Positions 61,701 to 64,000 of a stretch of 64,000 nucleotides of DNA are shown in pieces (positions within the stretch are counted from its first letter, which is position 1; every line of letters starts with the position of its first letter). The notes beneath the pieces are model-generated. The model worked only from the letters and a program-made list of their open reading frames with translations. It was not told the origin of the DNA and made no database searches. The DNA is from Nematopogon swammerdamellus. Its lineage: Eukaryota > Arthropoda > Insecta > Lepidoptera > Adelidae. The translations under genes were made by a program, and so were the position numbers. The stretch lies in assembly GCA_946902875.1 (NCBI GenBank), contig OX336337.1, positions 4,216,001 through 4,280,000 on the forward strand, given 5' to 3'.

Positions 61701-64000
61701 CAACATTATATGATGTTCTGCAATTTGTTGTTGTTTTATTATTTCATGGTGGGGTCTTTCACTGCTAAATCTGTTAATAAAGTTATGCCTTATTAGGAAC
61801 AGGGTTACTGTTTTTTTTCTTCTATCCCTGGGTGCAACATTGTGACAGAGTCCATGACTGTACATTGATCATGCCAGCTCGTGATGTTTGTGTTACGGCA
61901 ATGTGATGTATAAAAAAATCTTTTTAGCCATAACAGAACATGATAAAACCAAGAAAAGATAAAATAATATACAATTTTTATGGAGGTTTGACCAAAAAAA
62001 AAAATTAGTTAAATGCTGATAGATTAATCTATTTTTTATTAAGTAATTCAATTACCTGCAGTTTTCTCGACCAGTCATCGTACAGGCGAGTGTACATCGC
62101 CTTGAGTTCGTTCAACACTGTTTTTGTCAATCGCAACAACTCTGCACTCGCCTTAAACTCCATCAGCAAGGTTTCAACTATTTCTTGAATTCCCTTTGCC
62201 TGGAGCACCGGAAAAATGCAATATTATGTCATTTATACATAACAGAGTAGTTTCACAGAGTAGTAATGCACAAAAGCTCTATGAGGTATCTTGTCTCATC
62301 ACATTGCTGAAAACAAAATAAACATTTAAGACCAGACGGAAGTCAGCCTCGTATCACTGTCTCCGTTCGCCACGCGCACTCCCTGCCAACGCAAGAGGGA
62401 CAGCTGCAAGCTATCAGCGAATATACCTACAAATTACATCAAAATGTGTCTTTCAGGGCTTATGTTTTCCCAATCCCTAAACCTTATCAGATTTTTACAA
62501 TTCCTCTTTAGGTTTCCGTATCACGCACAAAAGCCTATTACTAAGCCTACGCCGTCTGTCTGTCTGTCCGTCCGTCCTTCTGTCTGTCCGAGGGCTGTAT
62601 CTCTTGAACCGTAATAGGTAGCCCGTTGAAATTTTCACAGAATATGTGTTATTATGGCAGATATAACAACAAATAATAAAAAATAGAAAAAGTAAAAAAT
62701 TAAGGGGGTTCCCATACAAGAAACGTGTTTTTTTGCTATGTTTTTTTTTGTGGTCCGACTCGCACTTGGCCGATTTTTGTTGCAATGAGACATCGACCAA
62801 AGGAGCACATGAGATGATTTCACAATGACTGATGATTGTGTTATATAGCTCACGTTATCATCTTATGTCCACAAATACGCGAGTGAGGAGTCTCAACGCG
62901 TTCATAGCATAGAGATTGGGCTTTTAATGCGTTCCTCTGAATGTATTCGTGATGAGTTGCTGACAACCTGCATGGCATGCACATTTGTGTACCGAAAAGT
63001 AAAGCGGCGGGTGGCCGAGAGGTCTGGACGTTAGCTTCTCTAGTAAGAGGTCCGAGGTTCGAATCCGGTCAGAGTGTACGAATGAGTTTTTTCTGATGGA
63101 AAAATTTACTTGCATGCATACACCCGCTACTTCACCGTTCGGAACCGGTGTAAAACTGTAGGTCCCTTCCCTTGCCCCTTACTAAGTGGTAGGCTCACAT
63201 TGCAGCCGATTGGGTTGGTACCACCGTACTGGATGTAAGATGGCCGCATAGCAGCCTCAGCTGTGTTCTCCCCTAGTTCAGTATATCCAGCAATCCAAAG
63301 CGAAATCTCCGATATGGCACCTACCTTCTCGGATGTGATATTGGCTGATCAGAGCATCTGCTTTAGCCTCTCTGACACAGCCACCCATACTGGATTAAAA
63401 AAAAAAACAAAAAAAACAATTTTCATCACTTTGCTGCTTGTAATAGGTATGTATTCAGTTTGGTGGCCATGGAGGGAAGAATTATGACTCACTTTAGTTT
63501 CCATCTGCTTGGCCCACTGTATCTGCTGAACGACGGGCGGCGTCTCTGGGGCCCGGTAGTTGCTCTCGTCGAAGAGCTCATCCGACTCCATTTGGCTCTG
63601 TATCTCTGTCAGCAGACCGGCGAGGGAGCCGACGAAGTTCTCTAGTTCCGTCTGCAGAGATTGCTTCACTATGGGACGCTCGATGAGCGATTTGTAGCGC
63701 ATAAATTCGTGAAGCATCTAAAGAAACAATGTATATTAGTCCAACTCTAGTCCAGTATAGCCAGCAACTCGGCCAGCAATCCAGGGAAGTCTCCGGTATG
63801 GCACCTACCTTCTCGGAGGTGATATTGGCTGGTCGGAGCATGCGCTTTGGCCACTCCGACTCAGCGATTCATAACGGATTATATAAAAAAAAAATTATGT
63901 AAAGCTACGACCGACCTGTTTAGTCGAAGAATTGTGCAATCTCGGCTTGAGCTTTTCAGCTATTCTCATCTCGGCCGGCTTCAAGACGGACGTTGTGTAG
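41810..64000 (-). CDS. Dync2h1: Cytoplasmic dynein-2 heavy chain, partial gene (18 exons)
   Basis: This is the motor heavy chain of the dynein-2 complex, which drives retrograde intraflagellar transport in cilia; in insects that means sensory neurons and sperm. Exons (right to left) are 63916-64000, 63493-63717, 62056-62199, 61127-61348, 59833-60018, 59149-59277, 56441-56586, 54951-55100, 53371-53583, 52526-52685, 51380-51472, 50601-50744, 49227-49435, 47814-47929, 46819-46964, 45301-45468, 43828-43986 and 41810-41940. All have AG acceptors and GT donors, and the phases join without a frame break over 2826 nt. The encoded part covers the dynein tail (DHC_N1) and the beginning of the linker (DHC_N2). 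Diagnostic stretches are RPMMLQAALA, QPPLEELRVQHYSQLRR, WVVWSVR and MLKYLRGAEFTERHW, which I recall as closer to vertebrate DYNC2H1 than to axonemal or dynein-1 chains. The AAA motor lies outside. The start is beyond the window. Confidence 0.9.
42657..42776. mobile_element. Miniature inverted-repeat element, second member
   Basis: The arms share CGGGCTTTAGAAAGAGACAA with 40246-40349 and extend complementarity through TTGTAGAGCGTC on both sides. It lies in the exon 17/18 intron of Dync2h1. Confidence 0.75.
42790..43076 (-). repeat. Element G copy
   Basis: In reverse complement it carries GCATCTCTCCCCGTGCATAA, AAGATGCCGTGCTGAAGG and the far part of the element. Confidence 0.65.
43083..43271. 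mobile_element. Small inverted-repeat element (about 189 bp)
   Basis: The ends TATGGTGACGTCCA pair with TGGACGTCACCATA, continuing with CTGGACGCATC-type complementarity. A half-copy with GCGTCTGTGAGACGTCACCA is at 43617-43640. Confidence 0.65.
43729..43760. repeat. Poly-C tract, 32 bases
   Basis: An uninterrupted C run; on the Dync2h1 transcript it is a G32 run 68 bases after the exon 17 donor. Confidence 0.95.
43828..43986 (-). CDS. Dync2h1: Dync2h1 exon 17 in window
   Basis: This is a 53-codon exon, phase 0 to 0, acceptor TACAG and donor GTTGGG. It contains AMRGALNELELWYAGARFPL and VKDFKEILNK, matching 'ALRELDLWG' and 'IKDWKDIVNQ' of the linker. A 32-base poly-C tract lies 68 bases beyond the donor. 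Confidence 0.92.
44345..44800 (-). repeat. SINE-B copy split by a SINE-5S insertion
   Basis: SINE-B body occurs at 44345-44460 and resumes at 44687 with GGATTGCTGGCTATACTGG. The intervening 44463-44686 is a SINE-5S in the opposite orientation, with GGAT on both sides as a possible target duplication. Confidence 0.75.
44463..44686 (+). repeat. SINE-5S body, inserted in SINE-B
   Basis: From GGTGGTAGGGCTTAGCCAGC to a poly-A end, with TCGAAACGGCTATGTAAATA and GTTCAGTGTAGCC inside. It is 5' truncated. Confidence 0.75.
44830..44901. repeat. Perfect 72-bp palindrome
   Basis: Two 36-bp arms meet with no spacer at the centre GATGATCATC; the left arm starts GGGACCTGGGGATGTGTTCA. It lies in the exon 16/17 intron of Dync2h1. 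Confidence 0.95.
44975..45115 (-). repeat. Retroelement 3'-end fragment (second subfamily)
   Basis: It is nearly identical to 14935-15075 over about 135 bases, with ACAGCCGGCGCGGGTGTCTG at its start. Confidence 0.55.
45180..45300 (+). repeat. tRNA-like SINE head fragment
   Basis: ACGAGAGGTCCGAGGTTCGA and ATCTCC carry a box-B-like GGTTCGAATC, as in the SINE-B head at 63055. It ends at the exon 16 donor. Confidence 0.5.
45301..45468 (-). CDS. Dync2h1: Dync2h1 exon 16 in window
   Basis: This is a 56-codon exon, phase 0 to 0, acceptor TTCAG and donor GTAACC. It contains MLKYLRGAEFTERHWREVFA followed by a DLL segment. This 'ILKYVRG-HL--DHW-DLFRLL' block is the best dynein-2 signature in the window. 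Confidence 0.94.
45555..45610 (+). repeat. SINE-C head fragment
   Basis: Contains ACCAAGTGCGAGTCGGACTC and GCGCACCGAGGGTTCC. Confidence 0.65.
45645..45775 (-). repeat. Jockey/CR1-like 3'-end fragment
   Basis: It contains TGGCGCCGAGTCACCCATAA and GACGCCCATGGACATTC, the same 3' end as 38145-38230. Confidence 0.6.
45785..46135 (-). repeat. Element G copy
   Basis: In reverse complement it runs from GGGGCCAGTATTTAAAATTA through GTCGTAAAAGGCGACTAAGG to the element's distal part. Confidence 0.65.
46335..46380. repeat. Dispersed repeat piece shared with 655-720
   Basis: GGAGGAGGTTCTCAATTCGA and CTGTATTTTTTT are the reverse complement of a segment inside the 625-966 element. Confidence 0.6.
46536..46735. 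mobile_element. Foldback element with about 58-bp arms
   Basis: The arms (about 46536-46592 and 46677-46735) are near-perfect complements, e.g. AACTGCCTTCAAAAATGTAT, separated by a GC-richer loop with GGCGGTGCTAGCGGCGGTGA. It lies 84 bases from the exon 15 donor. Confidence 0.75.
46819..46964 (-). CDS. Dync2h1: Dync2h1 exon 15 in window
   Basis: Two bases complete the codon after GTGCAG; it ends in phase 0 at AAG/GTTCGC. It contains QEWAVFQRRLHRLDEFASAW and ends HIYKYK, matching 'EDWI-FR-K-Y-FEEFL-NW' and '-VDKYK' of dynein-2. Confidence 0.9.
47000..47114 (+). repeat. SINE-5S head copy
   Basis: GATAGCTCAGTGGT resembles a tRNA/pol III box A. GTTAAGCAACTCTGGGCC and AGTACTTGGATGGGTGACC match the internal promoter half of 5S rRNA as I remember it. 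The body is missing; it is fused to a Jockey/CR1 fragment. Confidence 0.7.
47115..47300 (+). repeat. Jockey/CR1-like 3'-end fragment
   Basis: It runs from CTCTGGAACGCTCTCCCTGC to GGCTCGGCGCCATATGTCG, the reverse complement of the 38145-38310 family, directly joined to a SINE-5S head at 47000-47114. Confidence 0.65.
47316..47790. repeat. 55-bp satellite array, 9 copies
   Basis: TGGTGGTCCACCCTAGGACT recurs at 47321, 47376, 47430, 47486, 47541, 47596, 47651, 47706 and 47761. Units are 54-56 bp; the last is the most diverged. It ends about 25 bases from the exon 14 donor. Confidence 0.95.
47814..47929 (-). CDS. Dync2h1: Dync2h1 exon 14 in window
   Basis: One base completes the previous codon after CCGCAG; it ends one base into a codon at GTAGTT. 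It contains VSPQWKEAEKILAEDADNWQ, the beginning of the linker region. The intron side of its donor is followed within about 25 bases by a 55-bp satellite array. Confidence 0.87.
48130..48300 (+). repeat. Element G copy, diverged
   Basis: Contains CTTCATCTCTCCCTGCGTAT and GTCGTAAGAGGCGACAAAGG. Confidence 0.55.
48305..48670 (-). repeat. Element G copy plus a short opposite-strand piece
   Basis: 48305-48560 is the reverse complement of element G from its distal end to GGTGCCGGTACTTAAAAAGA. 48550-48670 is a plus-strand fragment of the distal part. Together they form a head-to-head arrangement. Confidence 0.55.
48805..49060 (-). repeat. SINE-5S body copy with an internal palindrome
   Basis: It begins with poly-T then GATACTGACACGATTGGCTA. 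At 48897-48931 a near-perfect palindrome TTCCCTTCGGCCGTGCCG has replaced the usual sequence, an inverted duplication specific to this copy. Confidence 0.7.
49227..49435 (-). CDS. Dync2h1: Dync2h1 exon 13 in window
   Basis: It starts in phase 0 after CCACAG and ends two bases into a codon at GTGAGT. It contains SASLEAWLSRWAQARGKLAQ, a heptad-like helix with the conserved RW. Confidence 0.87.
49505..49810 (+). repeat. SINE-C copy
   Basis: From ATCCGGCCAAGTACGAGTCA to GTACGGGATACGGAAACC, with AACACATATTCTGTGAAAAT in the body and a GGACAGACGGACGG run. Confidence 0.75.
49865..49980 (-). repeat. RLE-3'UTR family, fragment
   Basis: In reverse complement it reads CGAGAGCGGGACTGGTG and GCGTCCTAGTCAACGCA, as at 58030-58080. 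Confidence 0.65.
50337..50555 (+). repeat. RLE-3'UTR family, 5'-truncated copy
   Basis: It begins at AATATGGATAGTTAAAGAGA, corresponding to the last codons of the 57169-58071 frame, and continues through the 3' UTR. It lies in the exon 12/13 intron of Dync2h1. Confidence 0.7.
50601..50744 (-). CDS. Dync2h1: Dync2h1 exon 12 in window
   Basis: This is a 48-codon exon, phase 0 to 0, acceptor GACCAG and donor GTATCT. It contains VKEWQKITEMMASRRQLFEH, corresponding to 'LKAKWDKFELMMESHQLMI-EQ' of the tail-linker junction. Confidence 0.9.
51008..51379 (-). other. Open stretch continuing from Dync2h1 exon 11 into its intron
   Basis: The exon frame continues over 120 codons past the donor, including a hydrophobic run VALVVVAGLLVTVFICRLF and a polar helix AVALTDTENDIMRLKRQTI. 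I do not recognise it. It could be a retroelement remnant or chance. Confidence 0.25.
51380..51472 (-). CDS. Dync2h1: Dync2h1 exon 11 in window
   Basis: This is a 31-codon exon, phase 0 to 0, acceptor CCAAG and donor GTGAGA. It contains LSEISAAQKVLQEKFPE, matching 'EEIGDAN-KL-E-KPE'. The frame stays open for over 100 codons into the intron (see 51008-51379). Confidence 0.87.
52049..52262 (+). repeat. SINE-5S copy with partial head
   Basis: TCGGTAGCTCAGTGGTGCGG, then a shortened 5S-like part GCGCGGTCAGTTTGGATGGC and body CTTACTAGGTGGTACGG. Confidence 0.65.
52526..52685 (-). CDS. Dync2h1: Dync2h1 exon 10 in window
   Basis: One base completes the split codon after TTCTAG; it ends in phase 0 at CAG/GTTCAA, a weak donor. 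It encodes a helical segment ending MANVDSFIANAQ. Confidence 0.85.
53371..53583 (-). CDS. Dync2h1: Dync2h1 exon 9 in window
   Basis: One base completes the previous codon after the CACAG acceptor; the donor is GTTAGT, leaving two bases. It contains APGDWATNFKACKAYGQAV, corresponding to 'DWEKNFKALK-KGKEV'. It is very GC-rich. Confidence 0.9.
53635..54201. mobile_element. 567-bp inverted-repeat element with iterated AATGCCCGGGCATT palindromes
   Basis: The outer arms TATATATGTTATG and ACCAAGTGATTAAT are mirrored at 54169-54201. Inside each arm the 14-bp palindrome AATGCCCGGGCATT recurs (about 53677-53690, 54142-54155, 54164-54177), with further GGGCA/TGCCC copies between. It lies in the exon 8/9 intron of Dync2h1. 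Confidence 0.75.
54256..54442 (+). repeat. Jockey/CR1-like 3' UTR with (ATTCT)n tail
   Basis: It runs from AGGTTGACTGGAAGAAATCA through AAGTCAGCCTTTGCACGC to ATAAAGCATTTCTATTC. It matches the 3' UTR of 11929-12898 and 18797-18860. Confidence 0.75.
54510..54615 (+). repeat. Element G 5' fragment
   Basis: GTGTGGGGCCGATAATTAGA and CATGTATGTCGTAAAAGGCG, then it runs into the 20-bp satellite. Confidence 0.65.
54616..54897. repeat. 20-bp satellite array, first block
   Basis: About 14 diverged copies of GGCAGAGTGGTCGAAATAGA. A second block is at 56095-56218. Confidence 0.9.
54951..55100 (-). CDS. Dync2h1: Dync2h1 exon 8 in window
   Basis: It completes the split codon with one base after TGTAG and again ends two bases into a codon at GTACGT. 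It encodes VVLQPPLEELRVQHYSQLRR and then LVSLPAQFVGL, the strongly conserved 'F-PP-EE-R-KYY-E-KRFI-IP' block of dynein tails. Confidence 0.93.
55196..55375 (-). repeat. RLE-3'UTR family, 5'-truncated copy
   Basis: In reverse complement it matches 58075-58250, including GGGCCCGGATATGTTCGGTG and the end CTTAGTTCCACACCTTCC. This copy helps define the true 3' terminus. Confidence 0.7.
55415..55905 (+). repeat. SINE-B copy split by a full SINE-5S
   Basis: SINE-B reads CCGGCAATCCAAAGGGAAGT to GGCATCTACCTT at 55453 and resumes at about 55829 with CCTCGGACATATTGGCTGG. The interruption is the SINE-5S at 55453-55828. Confidence 0.75.
55453..55828 (+). repeat. SINE-5S, most complete copy (about 376 bp)
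   Basis: Head TCGGTAGCTCAGTGGTGAGG, then GTTAAGCAACCCTGAGCG and GTCAGTACTTGGATGGATGA (5S-like), body CTTACTAGGCGGTAGGATTT and CGTCGGTCGAAACGGCTATG, ending GTTTCCAT plus an A-tail. It is the best reference copy in the window. Confidence 0.8.
56095..56218. repeat. 20-bp satellite array, second block
   Basis: About six copies of GGCAGAGTGGTTGAAACAGA or GGCAGAGTGGTCGAAATAGA, in the intron one exon away from the first block. Confidence 0.9.
56225..56410. repeat. SINE-C-like head, partly duplicated
   Basis: AAACCGGCCAAGCGAGACTA and a second CAAGCGAGTCGAACTCGCGT, each followed by AATTAGG and AGTTCCCTC, form a short direct duplication near the exon 7 donor. Confidence 0.5.
56441..56586 (-). CDS. 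Dync2h1: Dync2h1 exon 7 in window
   Basis: It starts in phase 0 and ends two bases into a codon; acceptor CCTCAG, donor GTGAGT. It contains AWRAHWDQQLYKALECQY, matching the 'WK-HWN-QLYKALE-QY' segment of vertebrate dynein-2 nearly residue for residue. Confidence 0.92.
56820..57168 (-). repeat. SINE-B, partly tandem copies
   Basis: Two body units in reverse orientation (56830-57010, 57010-57150) each contain CTCCGAGAAGGTAG and GAACACA(A/G)CC followed by GGCTGCTAT. They directly precede the RLE ORF. Confidence 0.75.
57169..58071 (+). CDS. 5'-truncated RLE retroelement: CCHC finger plus restriction-like endonuclease
   Basis: An open frame of 300 residues lies in a Dync2h1 intron, antisense to it. 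It has a CCHC finger (C72-x2-C75-x8-H84-x4-C89) and then a PD-(D/E)xK-like core, RPDILIF...VVLVELTVPWE (about 180-200), followed by FAVEVGARGLPAKSLYSLF. This is the C-terminal part of a non-LTR retrotransposon protein; the reverse transcriptase is missing, and a SINE-B copy directly precedes the ATG. It differs clearly from the 19964-24121 element, so a second RLE family is present. The stop is followed by a 3' UTR found elsewhere in the window. Confidence 0.75.
   Translation: MEQGFKLHALNLEMQNDWLTVGDFCIPPALKWKSIIYNWSPELLKFYLNAFQLTLPDPSNLVRWGKSTNKLCPSCKEFVGTAKHLLCGCKILLERGQYSYRHDKVLQIIREAINLSIARTRKGQTSSGFQKVNFVKPGANKLPKDRTKPSSILGAAKDWELLMDTHEKHYQMPSEICTTALRPDILIFSKATKHVVLVELTVPWESNIPKDHNIKLNKYCNLVDRIVRNGFKTDLFAVEVGARGLPAKSLYSLFKNLGLPRSTLSSYMERASKTSLEASYRIWIGREREVESGTGGFPAS
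58072..58250 (+). repeat. RLE-3'UTR family, copy attached to the ORF
   Basis: The sequence from GTCAACGCAGACTAGCTGAC to about CTTAGATCCACACCTTC recurs, diverged, at 50337-50555, 55196-55375 (reverse) and 49865-49980 (reverse), so it is the 3' end of this element. Confidence 0.75.
58346..58597 (+). repeat. SINE-5S body, 5'-truncated, A-tailed
   Basis: From TTCCCTTCTTACCTTACTAG to GTTTCCATAAAAAAAAA. Confidence 0.75.
58676..59110 (+). pseudogene. RTE-clade retrotransposon, 3' end
   Basis: An open reading continues RLKWRWAGHMIRGKDKWSK, then KRGRPLKRWDDDIRRVAD and WNRVAQERHEWKRLEEAFAD to a stop at 59020-59022. This 'RGRP--RW-DDI' ending is typical of RTE/BovB-like ORF2. A short A-rich simple-repeat tail (AAATA units) ends at about 59110. 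It is 5' truncated and antisense to Dync2h1. Confidence 0.85.
59149..59277 (-). CDS. Dync2h1: Dync2h1 exon 6 in window
   Basis: This is a 43-codon exon, phase 0 to 0, acceptor TTTCAG and donor GTAAAG. It contains LMDTDLLGKQSEWKKSV, corresponding to the 'L-IDLL-QQ-WK' part of the tail. Confidence 0.88.
59833..60018 (-). CDS. Dync2h1: Dync2h1 exon 5 in window
   Basis: This is a 62-codon exon, phase 0 to 0, acceptor CTGCAG and a weak donor CAG/GTGCAC. It contains ERMIPPTRPMMLQAALAL; the QRPMML core is conserved across dynein heavy chains and the following residues fit dynein-2. Confidence 0.9.
60165..60480 (+). pseudogene. Jockey-clade reverse transcriptase fragment, frameshifted
   Basis: Translation in mixed frames gives KLYLYQAKF, PVWTYGI, INQRFHSKMLLIATGAPWFV and SNELLRHDLKVLSINEEI, the thumb region of Jockey/BmC1-type elements. 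It has stops and frameshifts. Confidence 0.65.
60890..61124 (-). pseudogene. Jockey-like RT C-terminus fragment in a Dync2h1 intron
   Basis: The minus strand reads FLCRTARVWKCLPASLFPES, LGVFKRRIN and ends KSAGMAPN before a stop, followed by the family's 3' UTR and a T-rich tail at 60872-60885. It directly abuts the exon 4 donor. Confidence 0.75.
61127..61348 (-). CDS. Dync2h1: Dync2h1 exon 4 in window
   Basis: This is a 74-codon exon, phase 0 to 0, acceptor CACAG and donor GTGCGT. It contains ALEVAARALAALGMPAPPNV, matching the 'VR-LSALGF-IPAKI' region of dynein-2 as I remember it. It is much more GC-rich than the surrounding intron. The open frame runs through the donor into an unrelated Jockey-like fragment, which is not part of the exon. 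Confidence 0.9.
61440..61650 (+). repeat. SINE-B copy, 5'-truncated
   Basis: GGTTGTATGGAGCCGACTGG, ACTGGATGTAAGATGGCCGC and GTCTCCGATATGGCACCGAT, ending GAGTTACATAAAAATAAA. Confidence 0.75.
62056..62199 (-). CDS. Dync2h1: Dync2h1 exon 3 in window
   Basis: This is a 48-codon exon, phase 0 to 0, acceptor CTCCAG and donor GTAATT. It is a helical segment ending LYDDWSRKLQ; a conserved DW follows the WA-Q motif in dynein tails. Confidence 0.9.
62500..62790 (-). repeat. SINE-C copy
   Basis: In reverse complement it opens ATCGGCCAAGTGCGAGTCGG, has the AATATGTGTTATTATGGCAG-type body on this strand and a GACGGACGGACAGACAGACA run. Confidence 0.75.
63004..63418 (+). repeat. SINE-B, full-length copy with tRNA-like head
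   Basis: The head GTGGCCGAGAGGTCTGGACG (box A) and GAGGTTCGAATCC (box B) folds like a leucine/serine-type tRNA. The body GTACCACCGTACTGGATGTA to CACCTACCTTCTCGGATGTG follows, then CATACTGGATT and an A-rich tail. It lies in the exon 2/3 intron. Confidence 0.82.
63493..63717 (-). CDS. Dync2h1: Dync2h1 exon 2 in window
   Basis: This is a 75-codon exon, phase 0 to 0, between CTTTAG and GTGAGT. It begins MLHEFMRYKSLIERP, continuing the tail helix, and contains PPVVQQIQWAKQMETK. The 'PP-I-WA-QME' signature is where dynein heavy-chain tails are most alike. Confidence 0.92.
63735..63895 (+). repeat. SINE-B copy filling a short Dync2h1 intron
   Basis: It occupies about 160 of the 198 bases of the exon 1/2 intron: CTAGTCCAGTATAGCCAGCA, GAAGTCTCCGGTATGGCACC, ending TTATATAAAAAAAAAA. 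Confidence 0.8.
63916..64000 (-). CDS. Dync2h1: Dync2h1 exon 1 in window (5' part cut by window end)
   Basis: It reads YTTSVLKPAEMRIAEKLKPR and ends ..NSSTKQ at a CAG/GTCGGT donor, phase 0. The motif 'PAE-RIA-KLK' is the usual start of a conserved tail helix in dynein heavy chains. The acceptor is outside the window. Confidence 0.88.

Noticed and set aside
63013..63068. Possible tRNA gene (box A GTGGCCGAGAGG and box B GGTTCGAATCC)
   Set aside because: It is continuous with a SINE-B body and an A-tail, so it is a SINE head rather than a functional tRNA gene.

Overview
This is a stretch of an insect nuclear genome, almost certainly from a moth or butterfly. The evidence is spliced genes with GT-AG introns, an AT-rich background, and dense interspersed repeats of kinds I associate with Lepidoptera. 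These are Jockey/CR1-like elements ending in (ATTCT)n, SINEs with the 'CCGGCCAAGTGCGAGTCGG' body, an RTE tail, a BEL/Pao element and many small inverted-repeat elements. No bacterial or organellar features are present.

The right third (41810-64000, minus strand) is one host gene: 18 consecutive exons of the cytoplasmic dynein-2 (retrograde intraflagellar transport) heavy chain, Dync2h1, called beethoven in flies. The exons total 2826 nt (942 codons), have compatible phases at every junction, and run from the middle of the tail domain into the start of the linker. The 5' end lies beyond base 64000. After the last exon (41810-41940) I could not find the next exon anywhere to the left. The introns are loaded with SINEs, retroelement pieces, satellites and palindromes.

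The middle (19964-37617) holds two intact retrotransposons. At 19964-24121 (+) is a single-ORF non-LTR element of 1385 residues with a duplicated N-terminal domain, a reverse transcriptase, a CCHC finger and a restriction-like endonuclease (R4/Dong-like). At 26009-37612 (-) is a complete BEL/Pao LTR retrotransposon: two 2290-bp LTRs that look identical, a 5-bp target duplication TTAGC, a tRNA-Tyr primer site, a polypurine tract and an uninterrupted 2139-residue Gag-Pol. Its LTRs carry a set of hairpins with different stems but the same CAA triloop.

The left part (1-19500) has few host genes. It holds a 2.0-kb perfect tandem duplication (4691-8702), satellites (32-, 100- and 92-bp units), small inverted-repeat elements, Jockey/CR1-like fragments, a probable first exon of a THAP-domain gene with a CpG-rich promoter (10578-10890, minus), and an unrecognised terminal coding exon (17752-17955, minus).

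Repeat families named here for cross-reference: SINE-5S (head resembling 5S rRNA), SINE-B (tRNA-like head; body 'CTTCTCGGAGGTGATATTGG'), SINE-C ('CCGGCCAAGTGCGAGTCGG'), element G ('GTGGGGCCGGTACTTAAA' to an ATAC-rich end), and the RLE-3'UTR family. All family assignments come from reading and memory; no search was run.
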